Positions 1-7,720 are shown, numbered from the stretch's first letter. The stretch: DNA of 13,371 bases from JBAUHN01 sp049680295 (GCA_049680295.1 JBAUHN010000156.1:1-13371); one strand, 5' to 3'. A program made the numbers and translations. The notes: generated by a model not told the origin, from the sequence alone.

Positions 1-912
1 GGCAATGCCGTCGATCTTTTTCTCACGGACCTGCTCGGCAATCTTTTCGATCATTGATGCCTTGTTCACCTGATAGGGAATCTCATCCACAACAATGGCA
101 TAGCGGTCTTTCCTAATCTCCTCGACGCGGGTTTTGGCGCGAATAATCACGCTGCCGCGCCCCTCAAGATAGGCTTTGCGCGCCCCGGTCCGGCCCAGCA
201 TAATGCCGCCCGTGGGGAAATCCGGTCCGGGGACGAAATCAATCAATTGCTCGGAGGTCAGATCAGGGTCGACGATCAGCGCCAATGTGGCATCAATCAC
301 TTCGCCCAGGTTATGGGGCGGGATATTGGTGGCCATGCCAACCGCAATACCACCCGCGCCATTGACAAGCATGTTGGGGAAACGCGCTGGTAAAACAGTG
401 GGTTCGCGGTCTTTGCCGTCATAGTTGTCCTGAAAATCAACGGTGTCTTTGTCGATATCGGCCAAAAGGTAGGACGCCGGTTTGTCCATCCGCACTTCGG
501 TATAGCGCATCGCCGCGGCGTTATCGCCGTCCATGGAGCCAAAATTGCCCTGACCGTCCAGCAAGGGCAGCGACATAGAAAAATCCTGCGCCATCCGCAC
601 CAGTGCGTCATAGATAGCTGAATCGCCGTGCGGGTGATATTTACCCATCACATCACCCACGGGACGCGCCGATTTGCGGTAGGATTTGTCGTGGGTGTTG
701 TTGGTCTCATACATCGCATAAAGAATGCGTCTGTGAACCGGTTTCAGACCGTCACGCAGGTCGGGGATTGCACGGCTGACGATGACCGACATGGCATAGT
801 CCAGATAGGACGTGCGCATTTCATGTTCGATCGTGACGCTTGGCCCCTCATATTTCGGAGGCTCAGGCCGCATTTCATCTTCGTTTTCAGGTGGTTGTGG
901 AGTGTCGTTCAC
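1..912 (-). CDS. gyrA: DNA gyrase subunit A, N-terminal part (cut by left edge)
   Basis: This is the ATP-dependent type II topoisomerase subunit that cuts and rejoins DNA; with GyrB it introduces negative supercoils. Only the first 304 codons are present. Visible landmarks are the start of the breakage-reunion domain (MSVIVSRAIPDLRDGLKPVHRR, split here as MSVIVSRAIPDL and RDGLKPVHRR, about residues 41-62), the quinolone-resistance region KYHPHGDSAIYD (91-102) and the catalytic tyrosine in AAMRYTEVRM (Tyr137). Ser98 and Asp102 match E. coli Ser83 and Asp87, so the quinolone-sensitive residues are unaltered. The start is GTG at 912: an in-frame TAG lies upstream with no ATG in between, and the next ATG is codon 14. 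No strong ribosome binding site is visible. ParC is the main alternative, but the motif spelling and N-terminus favour GyrA. Confidence 0.96.
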   Translation of the reverse strand, partial: MNDTPQPPENEDEMRPEPPKYEGPSVTIEHEMRTSYLDYAMSVIVSRAIPDLRDGLKPVHRRILYAMYETNNTHDKSYRKSARPVGDVMGKYHPHGDSAIYDALVRMAQDFSMSLPLLDGQGNFGSMDGDNAAAMRYTEVRMDKPASYLLADIDKDTVDFQDNYDGKDREPTVLPARFPNMLVNGAGGIAVGMATNIPPHNLGEVIDATLALIVDPDLTSEQLIDFVPGPDFPTGGIMLGRTGARKAYLEGRGSVIIRAKTRVEEIRKDRYAIVVDEIPYQVNKASMIEKIAEQVREKKIDGIA

Positions 913-955
913 GTGATATGCCCGATTGTGCTGTAGGTTCTATATATTGTAGCCC

Positions 956-985
956 TCTATAGCAGTCGGGGCAGATGATGTGCAA
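956..985 (-). promoter_or_regulatory. Putative gyrA promoter (TTGCAC - 18 bp - TATAGA)
   Basis: Read on the minus strand, TTGCAC (985-980) and TATAGA (961-956) are 18 bp apart, about 45 bp before the gyrA GTG. The neighbouring TACAAT (951-946) could instead be the -10 box, but its -35 is poor. This is a match by eye only. Confidence 0.35.
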
Positions 986-1039
986 TGGGGTGCGGGTGTT
1001 TTCACAGGACTTCGGCTGCGCGTGGGGCGCTGGTTTTAC

Positions 1040-1987
1040 CTAGCCCGAACAGCTTGCGCCGCCCAATACGCAGAACTTGGCGCAATGGGGGTGGTTCAAA
1101 GCGACGTCGCTTTCAGCTTCGGCCAATGTCGTGCCCAATTCAAATTCTGGATCATAGGGTAGCAGCGTGCAGGCCAGCACCGACGGGCTGGCGGCGCCTT
1201 TACGTTTAACGACCATACGCGACGATGCGCACATCACCGATTGCGGCGTGACATCAAGGATATCCCAACAGTCGGTGGTAATCTCAGGCACTTCAACCGA
1301 TGCGTCCATTTCTGGAAAAAGTACAGTGATTGCAGGGTTATACGCATCTATCTTAAATCCGTTTTTCGCAAAGAACTCAGCATAGCCTTCGCGGCTTTGC
1401 GCGTCGTTTTCGCCAAAGACTGATCGGCCCGCCACGGCCATTGTAAATCCATTGTCGCGCAGCCAGGCCATGCCAGTAAGGGTCTTGGCAAAACTGCCCA
1501 CACCGCGTTCGGCATCGTGCAGGTCGGCGTCGTGATGATCGACCGAGATCCGCAATGTCAGTTTGCCAGGATAGGTTGCGTTCAGGTCCAGCAACCCCGC
1601 CTGCATTTGTTTGCGCATCATCGGGCGCATGGCGTTGGTCAGGATCAGCACCTCATATCCCCGCGCCAGAGCCGCGCGCGCCATCGCGATCATCTGAGGG
1701 TTCATAAATGGCTCGCCACCGGTAAAGGCAATTTCGCGTACTGGCCATTGCCGGTCTTCAATCTGATCAAGGTAGTCTTCCACCTCGGCGGCGGTGATAT
1801 AGACCAGCCGATCATTGCTGGGGCTGCTTTCGATGTAGCAGTTTACACATTCGATATTGCACAGCGTGCCAGTGTTGAACCACAGCGTTTGCGGGTTGGT
1901 CAGGCTGACATGCGCACGCGCTTCGCCCTTTGCTGTTGTTTTGGGGTCGTCAAATTTGCCCGCATTCGCTTGTGCCAAGTCTTTCAT
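1040..1987 (-). CDS. Radical SAM protein with SPASM-like C-terminus, substrate unknown
   Basis: A 315-residue radical S-adenosylmethionine enzyme. The cluster motif CNIECVNC (Cys43, Cys47, Cys50) should hold a 4Fe-4S cluster that cleaves SAM. GGEP (90-93) is the conserved SAM-contacting element. The C-terminal third has more cysteines (240, 253, 273, 302, 306, 313) arranged like a SPASM/twitch domain: CASSRMVVKRKG, then LACTLLPY, then HPHCAKFCVLGGASC at the very end. This implies at least one auxiliary Fe-S cluster. No signal peptide or membrane segment is seen, so it is probably cytosolic. SPASM enzymes often modify peptides, but no precursor peptide or tailoring partner lies beside it, so the substrate is unknown. 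The ATG start is preceded by AAGG about 9 nt upstream. It is transcribed away from zwf and shares that intergenic region; it stands alone upstream of gyrA. Confidence 0.88.
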   Translation of the reverse strand: MKDLAQANAGKFDDPKTTAKGEARAHVSLTNPQTLWFNTGTLCNIECVNCYIESSPSNDRLVYITAAEVEDYLDQIEDRQWPVREIAFTGGEPFMNPQMIAMARAALARGYEVLILTNAMRPMMRKQMQAGLLDLNATYPGKLTLRISVDHHDADLHDAERGVGSFAKTLTGMAWLRDNGFTMAVAGRSVFGENDAQSREGYAEFFAKNGFKIDAYNPAITVLFPEMDASVEVPEITTDCWDILDVTPQSVMCASSRMVVKRKGAASPSVLACTLLPYDPEFELGTTLAEAESDVALNHPHCAKFCVLGGASCSG

Positions 1988-2104
1988 GTCATTGCCTTGT
2001 TTGCCGCTCGTGTGGTGCTTTTACTGTGGCAGTGCGCAATGAAAAGCAATAAAATCCCGCAGTATTGGAGTGCACAGTCTTGTGATCGGTTGATGCTTGG
2101 TGCA

Positions 2105-2118
2105 TGTTTGCGCTAACA
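2105..2118. promoter_or_regulatory. LacI-family operator upstream of zwf (CceR-like)
   Basis: TGTTTGCGCTAACA is a 14-bp palindrome with a central CG and one mismatched pair (perfect form TGTTAGCGCTAACA), the classic LacI-family operator shape. In Rhodobacter sphaeroides the LacI-family regulator CceR controls central carbon metabolism, including Entner-Doudoroff entry genes, through operators of this kind. The site lies 64 bp before the zwf ATG. A weak promoter, TTGTGA (2080-2085) - 17 bp - CATGTT (2103-2108), would put its -10 box and start point under the operator, as expected for repression. The sequence shows the palindrome; assignment to CceR is inference, and the regulator gene is not in the window. 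Confidence 0.6.
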
Positions 2119-2181
2119 CAAATCCGGAGATCTGGCTGCGAATTCCAATGTCGCGGCGGTCTCATATCGAGAGAATTTGAC

Positions 2182-3651
2182 ATGGTTTCACGCATAATAC
2201 CGGTTGATTCGTTTGATCTGGTCATTTTTGGCGGGACTGGCGATCTGGCGCGGCGGAAAATTTTGCCCGGGCTGTTTCGCCGATTCTGCGCGGGGCAAAT
2301 GCCTGAAGACGCCAATGTGATTGGTGCTGCACGGTCCGATTTGGATCTCACTGGCTACCGTGATGTGGTGCGTGACGCCATCCGCGAATTTGGCGGCGGC
2401 AAAGGCTGCGAAGACGGCACGCTGGATGCGTTTCTGGAACGGATCAACTATGTCACCATTGACGCGCGCGGCGATACGGGTTGGGCGGAACTGCACGACA
2501 TCATGTCAGGTACCGGCCGGGTCGAAGCTTATTACTTTTCAGTGGCGCCGTCGCTTTTTGGTGATCTGGCCGAACGGTTGCAAAGCTTTGGTATGGCGGA
2601 TGCCGACAGCCGGATCGTGGTGGAAAAACCCTTTGGCCGGGATCTGGAAACGGCGCGCGCGTTAAACAACACGCTGGCAAAGTATTTCGACGAGCATCAA
2701 ATCTACCGGATTGATCATTATCTGGGCAAAGAGACCGTGCAAAACCTGATGGCGGTGCGGTTTGGCAACATGTTGTTTGAGCCGCTTTGGAACAGCCAAT
2801 ACGTCGATCACATTCAAATTACTGTGGCCGAAACTGTTGGTGTCGGTGGGCGCGGTGATTATTATGACAAATCGGGCGCGATGCGCGATATGGTGCAAAA
2901 CCACCTGATGCAACTGTTGTGCCTGATCGCGATGGAACCGCCCGCCCGGTTTGATCCTGATGCGGTGCGCGATGAAAAACTGAAAGTGATCCGCGCGCTT
3001 GACCCGGTTGAGCCGCACCACATCGTGCGTGGACAATATCAGGCTGAACCGGGCAACGAATCCGAGATGCCGGATTACCGGACGGCTGTCGACGATCCAC
3101 GTTCAAAAACCGAGAGTTTTGTGGCGCTCAAGACCCAGATCAGCAACTGGCGCTGGTCTGGTACGCCGTTCTATTTGCGCACCGGCAAACGGATGATCGC
3201 CCGGTCGTCCGAAATTACCGTCGTGTTCAAAGAAACGCCGCATTCGATCTTTGACGAAAGCGCCGGACGGCACCGCAATGTTCTGTCGATCCGGTTGCAA
3301 CCAAACGAGGGGATAACCCTTGGTGTAACGATCAAGGAACCGGGGCCGGGCGGCATGCGTCTGGTCGATGTCCCGTTGGATATGACATTTGCCGAGGCCT
3401 TGGGGCCGGAAGGCGAAGATCAGGTCGAAGCTTACGAGCGGCTGATCATGGATGTGATCCGGGGCAATCAAACGCTGTTCATGCGCGGAGATGAGGTCGA
3501 GGCCGCATGGGCCTGGACCGATCCGATCATTCAAGGCTGGACAGCGCGCGGCGATGTGCCAAAACCCTATGAGAGTGGCAGCACCGGGCCGGACGCATCT
3601 GGCCAGATGCTGCAACGTGACAACCGTGAATGGCGAAAGGTAAGTCTATGA
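2182..3651 (+). CDS. zwf: Glucose-6-phosphate 1-dehydrogenase
   Basis: Oxidises glucose-6-phosphate to 6-phosphoglucono-1,5-lactone with reduction of NAD(P)+. It is a cytosolic enzyme and the first step of the oxidative pentose phosphate and Entner-Doudoroff routes. The protein has 489 residues, the usual family length. The Rossmann motif GGTGDLARRK is at about 17-26 and the active-site signature RIDHYLGKE at 176-184, with the catalytic His-Asp region and substrate-binding lysine. The C-terminus ends in DNREWRKVSL. The frame is open upstream to about 2104, but the ATG at 2182 (MVSRIIP) fits the family N-terminus and has a purine-rich GAGAGAA before it. It is the first gene of zwf-pgl-pgi: its TGA overlaps the pgl ATG (ATGA at 3648-3651), indicating translational coupling. 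The LacI-type operator at 2105-2118 probably controls the operon. Confidence 0.97.
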   Translation: MVSRIIPVDSFDLVIFGGTGDLARRKILPGLFRRFCAGQMPEDANVIGAARSDLDLTGYRDVVRDAIREFGGGKGCEDGTLDAFLERINYVTIDARGDTGWAELHDIMSGTGRVEAYYFSVAPSLFGDLAERLQSFGMADADSRIVVEKPFGRDLETARALNNTLAKYFDEHQIYRIDHYLGKETVQNLMAVRFGNMLFEPLWNSQYVDHIQITVAETVGVGGRGDYYDKSGAMRDMVQNHLMQLLCLIAMEPPARFDPDAVRDEKLKVIRALDPVEPHHIVRGQYQAEPGNESEMPDYRTAVDDPRSKTESFVALKTQISNWRWSGTPFYLRTGKRMIARSSEITVVFKETPHSIFDESAGRHRNVLSIRLQPNEGITLGVTIKEPGPGGMRLVDVPLDMTFAEALGPEGEDQVEAYERLIMDVIRGNQTLFMRGDEVEAAWAWTDPIIQGWTARGDVPKPYESGSTGPDASGQMLQRDNREWRKVSL

Positions 3652-4319
3652 ATTTCGAACATTACGCCGACCGCGAAATGGCAGCCATCGACTTGGCCAA
3701 CATACTGGCAGGCGAATTGCGCGAATGCCTGCTGCACCATGAATTCGCATCCTTTGCGGTTCCCGGCGGGACAACACCGGGTCCGATTTTTGACGCGCTC
3801 TGCGCCGCTGATCTGGACTGGAGCCGCGTCCATGTGATGCTGACGGACGAACGCTGGGTACCTGCAGGTCATCCGCGCTCAAATGCGGGGCTGATCCGGG
3901 ACCGTCTGTTGGTCAACCGGGCTGCTGCGGCGCAGTTCATCCCGTTCTATATTGATGGCGTTTCGGTCGACGCGGCCGCAACCCAACTGTCGCAGGATCT
4001 GGTGGGCGAAATGCCGATATCGGTGCTGTTGCTGGGCATGGGGCCTGATATGCACACAGCCTCGCTGTTTCCCGGCGCGCCCGGTCTGGATGCTGCATTG
4101 GATGCGCATGCACCACTGATTTGCGCCGTGCACCCCGAGGACCAGCCAGAGGCACGCATAACCTTTAGCGCGCAGGCCCTGGACGGCGCGATGTCGAAAC
4201 ATCTGGTGATTTTCGGCGATGACAAACGTGCAGCATTGGATAACGCATCCAGGCTGCCAGCACATCTAGCCCCGATTGGGGCGGTTATGACAGAGGCGAG
4301 AATACATTGGGCGACATGA
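3648..4319 (+). CDS. pgl: 6-phosphogluconolactonase (DevB/Pgl type)
   Basis: Hydrolyses 6-phosphogluconolactone to 6-phosphogluconate, the step after Zwf. It has 223 residues, slightly short but normal for bacterial DevB-type enzymes. Phosphosugar-isomerase-fold motifs are in order: VPGGTTP (38-44), TDERWVP (66-72), GMGPDMHTASLFPG (130-143) and EARITFS (168-174). His136 lies in the usual GxDGHTASLFP motif, although the residue before it is Met rather than the common Gly. The ATG at 3648 is chosen over the in-frame ATG at 3630 because it overlaps the zwf stop as ATGA, is preceded by AAAGG, and gives the usual N-terminus. It overlaps pgi in the same way at 4316-4319. Confidence 0.95.
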   Translation: MNFEHYADREMAAIDLANILAGELRECLLHHEFASFAVPGGTTPGPIFDALCAADLDWSRVHVMLTDERWVPAGHPRSNAGLIRDRLLVNRAAAAQFIPFYIDGVSVDAAATQLSQDLVGEMPISVLLLGMGPDMHTASLFPGAPGLDAALDAHAPLICAVHPEDQPEARITFSAQALDGAMSKHLVIFGDDKRAALDNASRLPAHLAPIGAVMTEARIHWAT

Positions 4320-5908
4320 AGAAAGACTGGGCAGCATTGCAGGCGCTGCGTACCGCATCAAAAGACCGGTCTTTGTTGGACCTTTTTGATGATCCGGACC
4401 GGGCAGGGGTGTTTCAGACCCAGACCGGGGACATGCGGTTTGACTTTTCCAAGACAAATATTGACGCGGGTATTTTGGATGCGCTGATCGAACTGGCGCA
4501 GGCGGCAGATGTTGCTGCCAAACGCGATGCGATGTTCGCTGGCGCCCCGATCAATGAAACCGAAGGACGGGCGGTTTTGCACACCGCCTTGCGCAATCTT
4601 GATGGCGGGCCGGTTTTGGTCGACGGGCAGGATGTGATGCCGCAGGTCAGGGCGACATTGCAGCGGATGCAGGACTATGCCGATGCGGTGCGCGCCAGTG
4701 ACATCACGGATGTGGTCAACATCGGCATCGGTGGCTCGGATCTGGGGCCAGCGATGGCAGTGCAGGCGCTGTCTCCGTTCCATGATGGGCCGCGGGTTCA
4801 CTTTGTGTCCAACGTCGATGGGGCGCATATCGCGGATACACTGCGCGGTCTGGACGCCAGGACAACGCTGGTCATTGTCGCCTCGAAAACCTTTACCACG
4901 ATCGAGACCATGACCAACGCCCGCACCGCCAAGGCCTGGATGTCGGATCATGGCGGCGACCCTTCGGCGCAGTTTGCGGCCCTCAGCACGTCGGACGAAA
5001 AGACCGCGGATTTCGGCATTCCGGCATCGCGGGTCTTTGGCTTTGAGGATTGGGTCGGCGGGCGCTATTCGGTTTGGGGGCCGATCGGGCTGTCGCTGAT
5101 GATCGCCATCGGGGCCAAAGGGTTCTTGGCGTTTTTGCGCGGTGCGCAGGACATGGACCGCCATTTTTGCGCCGCTGATTTCCGCGAAAACATGCCCGTC
5201 TCGCTGGCGCTTGTCGGCATTTGGCACAACCAGATTTGCGGATACACCACGCGCGCTGTGCTGCCTTATGATGAACGTCTGGGCCAATTGCCGAACTACC
5301 TGCAACAGCTTGAGATGGAATCCAACGGCAAAGCGGTGCAGATGGACGGATCACCGACATTGGTTGATACCGGACCGGTGGTCTGGGGCGCTGCGGGTAC
5401 CAACGGGCAGCATGCGTTCTATCAGTTGATCCACCAGGGCACCCGCGTAATCCCATGCGAATTTCTGATCGCCGCCAATGGGCATGAACCCGATCTGGCC
5501 CATCATCATCAGCTGCTGATCGCCAACTGCCTTGCCCAGTCCGAGGCGCTGATGCGCGGCCGATCATTAGACGAAGCCCGCGCCCTGATGGCTGCCAAAG
5601 GCCTAAGCGGCGACGAGTTGGAGCGCCAGGCCCGCCACCGTGTTTTTCCCGGCAATCGCCCATCCGTCACCATCGCCTATCCGCAGCTTGATCCCTACCG
5701 TTTGGGTCAGATCATAGCGCTATATGAGCACCGCGTGTTCGTCGAAGGGGTGATTTTGGGGCTGAATTCATTTGATCAATGGGGGGTGGAACTGGGTAAG
5801 GAACTGGCAACATCCCTGCAACCGGTGGTGGATGGCACGCAATCGGCCGAGGACAAGGACGGATCGACGGCCGCATTGGTGTCGTTTATTCGGATGCATC
5901 AGGGGTAG
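4316..5908 (+). CDS. pgi: Glucose-6-phosphate isomerase
   Basis: Interconverts glucose-6-phosphate and fructose-6-phosphate in the cytosol. It feeds the Zwf branch from gluconeogenic or recycled hexose phosphates. The protein has 530 residues, a normal length. Visible elements are NIGIGGSDLGPAM (135-147), the phosphate loop ASKTFTTIET (189-198), PGI signature 1 DWVGGRYSVWGPIG (245-258), catalytic Glu335 in EMESNGK, His366 in GTNGQHAF, and signature 2 ILGLNSFDQWGVELGK (480-495) with catalytic Lys495. The ATG at 4316 overlaps the pgl stop (ATGA). An in-frame TTG at 4307 is nearer to the purine-rich GAGGCGAG (4293-4300), so a start three codons earlier is possible. A decayed copy of this gene's 3' end occurs at 6964-7069. 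Confidence 0.97.
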   Translation: MKKDWAALQALRTASKDRSLLDLFDDPDRAGVFQTQTGDMRFDFSKTNIDAGILDALIELAQAADVAAKRDAMFAGAPINETEGRAVLHTALRNLDGGPVLVDGQDVMPQVRATLQRMQDYADAVRASDITDVVNIGIGGSDLGPAMAVQALSPFHDGPRVHFVSNVDGAHIADTLRGLDARTTLVIVASKTFTTIETMTNARTAKAWMSDHGGDPSAQFAALSTSDEKTADFGIPASRVFGFEDWVGGRYSVWGPIGLSLMIAIGAKGFLAFLRGAQDMDRHFCAADFRENMPVSLALVGIWHNQICGYTTRAVLPYDERLGQLPNYLQQLEMESNGKAVQMDGSPTLVDTGPVVWGAAGTNGQHAFYQLIHQGTRVIPCEFLIAANGHEPDLAHHHQLLIANCLAQSEALMRGRSLDEARALMAAKGLSGDELERQARHRVFPGNRPSVTIAYPQLDPYRLGQIIALYEHRVFVEGVILGLNSFDQWGVELGKELATSLQPVVDGTQSAEDKDGSTAALVSFIRMHQG

Positions 5909-5943
5909 GGTGTTTGTCCACCTGAAACTATGTTGATTTTTTC

Positions 5944-5982
5944 GGCCATTTGGTTTTGCCAAGATAGCTGCGTCAAATGGCC
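5944..5982. repeat. Perfect 9-bp inverted repeat between convergent pgi and EamA genes
   Basis: GGCCATTTG (5944-5952) and CAAATGGCC (5974-5982) can form a 9-bp stem with a 21-nt loop. It lies between two convergent genes, where a shared terminator would be expected. However, neither strand has a T-run after the stem; the T-run at 5937-5942 is before it on the plus strand. It may be a transcript-stabilising or factor-dependent 3' hairpin, or a trace of the rearrangement that duplicated the pgi end. Confidence 0.45.
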
Positions 5983-6009
5983 CTTTGGCCTGCCAGTGTT
6001 TGCGCCAGT

Positions 6010-6855
6010 CTACTTTGAATAACGCAGCAAGGCCGCCCCGAGCAGGGTGGTCATGGTCGAAAACACCTTCAGCAGACTAAGGGGTTCTTTCAGGAAAAAC
6101 ACGCCAATCAGCAATGCAAATATGATGCTGGTCTCGCGCAATGCAGTCACCAGCGCGATAGGGGCTTGCGTGAAGCCCCAGGTTACTAGCGCATAGGCGA
6201 TAAAGGACGCCGATCCTCCTATTGCCAACGCCGGCAGGCCACGGCTTGGGATGGCACGAAGGGTCTTGGGGGATTGCCACAAAAGAAACAGAGCCATCAG
6301 AATACCATTGCCGATTGCCAGCCACGAATAGAACCCCAGCGACGAACCGGCGATCCGGGCGCCGTAGCCATCAACCAAAGAGTATGAGGCGATAAACACG
6401 CCCGTCAAAAGCGCGAGAACAGCCGCTTTGCCATTGCTTTTGCCATCAGTGCGCCGGACGATTGCCAGGCTGAATATGCCAGCACCAATAATCGCAATCG
6501 CAAGTAATTCCGTTCCAGAAAGCTGCGTGCCAAGCACACTGAGCGAAAACAGCGCGACAATAAGCGGCGCTGAGCCACGCGCAATCGGGTATACTTGGGT
6601 CAAATCGCCGGTCTGGTATGACTTGAGCAGGAATAACTGGTACCCAAGATGGAGCGCTATTCCACCAAAGAGGTAAGGTTGACTGGCAGTGTTGGGAAAG
6701 GGCACGAACGGTATAATCGCGGCTGCGATCGGCATGTGCCCAATCACGACCGCGCCCATACTTAGCACTTTATCGCCGCTGCCTTTGACCAGTGCATTCC
6801 ATGCTGCGTGCAAAACCGCTGCACCCATAACTGCAATAAAGACGGTACCGCTCAA
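6010..6855 (-). CDS. EamA/DMT-family permease
   Basis: A membrane transporter of the drug/metabolite (EamA) superfamily, built from two repeats of five hydrophobic helices in the inner membrane. It probably exports or takes up a small metabolite that cannot be named from sequence. Family features include LHAAWNALVKG near the N-terminus, YPIARGSAPLIVAL in the middle and ETSIIFALLIGVFFLKEPLS in the last quarter. I chose the TTG at 6855 (protein 281 residues, starting MSGTVFIAV) because AAAGGGA lies about 7 nt upstream and the product starts directly at the first helix. A TTG at 6885 would add ten charged residues (EKDFERDSSL). It is convergent with pgi and lies between the intact pgi end and the decayed pgi copy, so it may have arrived with that rearrangement. 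Confidence 0.85.
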   Translation of the reverse strand: MSGTVFIAVMGAAVLHAAWNALVKGSGDKVLSMGAVVIGHMPIAAAIIPFVPFPNTASQPYLFGGIALHLGYQLFLLKSYQTGDLTQVYPIARGSAPLIVALFSLSVLGTQLSGTELLAIAIIGAGIFSLAIVRRTDGKSNGKAAVLALLTGVFIASYSLVDGYGARIAGSSLGFYSWLAIGNGILMALFLLWQSPKTLRAIPSRGLPALAIGGSASFIAYALVTWGFTQAPIALVTALRETSIIFALLIGVFFLKEPLSLLKVFSTMTTLLGAALLRYSK

Positions 6856-6963
6856 AGAACTATCCCTTTCGAAGTCTTTTTCCAAAGCGGACGTTAGATA
6901 AATGGTGCCAGTTTGGAAAGCCCGGCGCTTGCGGGGTGTCGAGGAAATCCTTGGTCTAAAGCT

Positions 6964-7069
6964 GTGATTTTGGGGCCGAATTTATTTGATCAATGAGGTG
7001 TTGATCTGGGCAAGGTCGGATCAACCGCCGGGTTGATGCCATCTATTTGGATGCATCGGGGCGGTAGGG
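6964..7069 (+). pseudogene. Decayed duplicate of the pgi 3' end
   Basis: This stretch aligns with the last 52 codons of pgi (5750-5908). It begins GTGATTTTGGGG, identical to 5750-5761, and reads VILGPNLFDQ, stop, GVDLGK, VGSTAGLMPSIWMHRGG against Pgi VILGLNSFDQWGVELGK ... DGSTAALVSFIRMHQG. Over the first 51 bases I count 7 mismatches. The Trp codon TGG of the catalytic signature has become TGA. Nineteen codons (Pgi 496-514, 5801-5857) are missing exactly between two AAGGA words in pgi, suggesting slippage at a short direct repeat. The stop has drifted to GGTAGG. Nothing before 6964 aligns clearly, though GCGGGGTGTCGAGG at 6940-6953 faintly recalls the preceding pgi codons. It cannot encode a working enzyme. 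Confidence 0.85.
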
Positions 7070-7131
7070 GGTGACGGGGCAAGTATGGGCTGTTGGCGAT
7101 GCGGGGCTTTGCGGTCATTCAAGAAGGAGAA

Positions 7132-7608
7132 CTAACCCCAAATTTTATATACAGTGTATATCCAGATGCCAACAATGCAGACGACGGCGAATATTGGATC
7201 AATGAAGCCAAAGCTCATGCCATCTGGCACATGCTCATTCACCGAATCTGAAAGGCTATTGTCGCCTCTCAAAACTATACCAACGATGGCGAAGGACCCC
7301 AGAAACACGGTGGCCCCAATAGATTCTCGAAGTTCCAGTTTGGTATCAGAAGAAGCGTTAGGTGGGATTATTCTTAGCACAGCCCATTGAATTGCAAGCA
7401 TCAATCCCGCGATGCCCCAAACCACCAAAAAGAAAATCAGAAAAACAATTGCGACATCGAGGTGAACAACAGCAATTGCGGCGGTGATCATCAGCGGGAT
7501 TACAAGCCAAAGTTTGTACTTAGCCCCAAATTGATCAATTCTTCTACTTAATTGGTTGGCGCTCTCTTCTGACAAAACCTGCCCCTCAAACGAGTTCTTC
7601 TCTAACAT
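7132..7608 (-). CDS. Hypothetical four-helix membrane protein
   Basis: 158 residues, family not recognised. Residues 1-33 are polar and charged, probably cytosolic. Hydrophobic segments follow at about 34-51, 53-82 (long, perhaps with a turn), 96-111 and 138-156. A polar loop (NSLSDSVNEHVPDG) lies between the last two. No catalytic motif is visible. The ATG at 7608 has no clear ribosome binding site. The gene is visibly richer in A and T than its neighbours, with ATA, AAA and TTT codons common, which suggests separate acquisition. The junction just after its stop carries an orphan Shine-Dalgarno-like AAGAAGGAGA and the decayed pgi end. A perfect 15-bp palindrome (ATATACAGTGTATAT, 7147-7161) sits inside its last codons. 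Confidence 0.6.
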   Translation of the reverse strand: MLEKNSFEGQVLSEESANQLSRRIDQFGAKYKLWLVIPLMITAAIAVVHLDVAIVFLIFFLVVWGIAGLMLAIQWAVLRIIPPNASSDTKLELRESIGATVFLGSFAIVGIVLRGDNSLSDSVNEHVPDGMSFGFIDPIFAVVCIVGIWIYTVYKIWG

Positions 7609-7720
7609 TTTAGAACATGTCAGGTGCGCCGTCGAGCGAGCAATAAGGGCTCTTCGCGGCCGCTGATGACTGGGAGCCCGACCCGGAACAAGGCGTAGCT
7701 ACCAATTCTATCTCCGCACC

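Noticed and set aside
1517..2116. 199-codon plus-strand frame opposite the radical SAM gene
   Set aside because: It is a mirror of the radical SAM gene, which has clear family motifs; the frame shows no motif and no ribosome binding site.
4358..5305. 315-codon minus-strand frame inside pgi
   Set aside because: It is antisense to pgi, which has all catalytic motifs; no independent support.
5937..5982. T-run plus inverted repeat taken as a terminator for pgi
   Set aside because: The T-run precedes the stem on the plus strand and neither strand has Ts directly after the stem, so the intrinsic-terminator order is wrong.
7147..7161. Perfect 15-bp palindrome ATATACAGTGTATAT taken as a possible operator
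   Set aside because: It lies within the last codons of the 7132-7608 gene and encodes its hydrophobic end; no promoter follows, so chance in AT-rich sequence is more likely.
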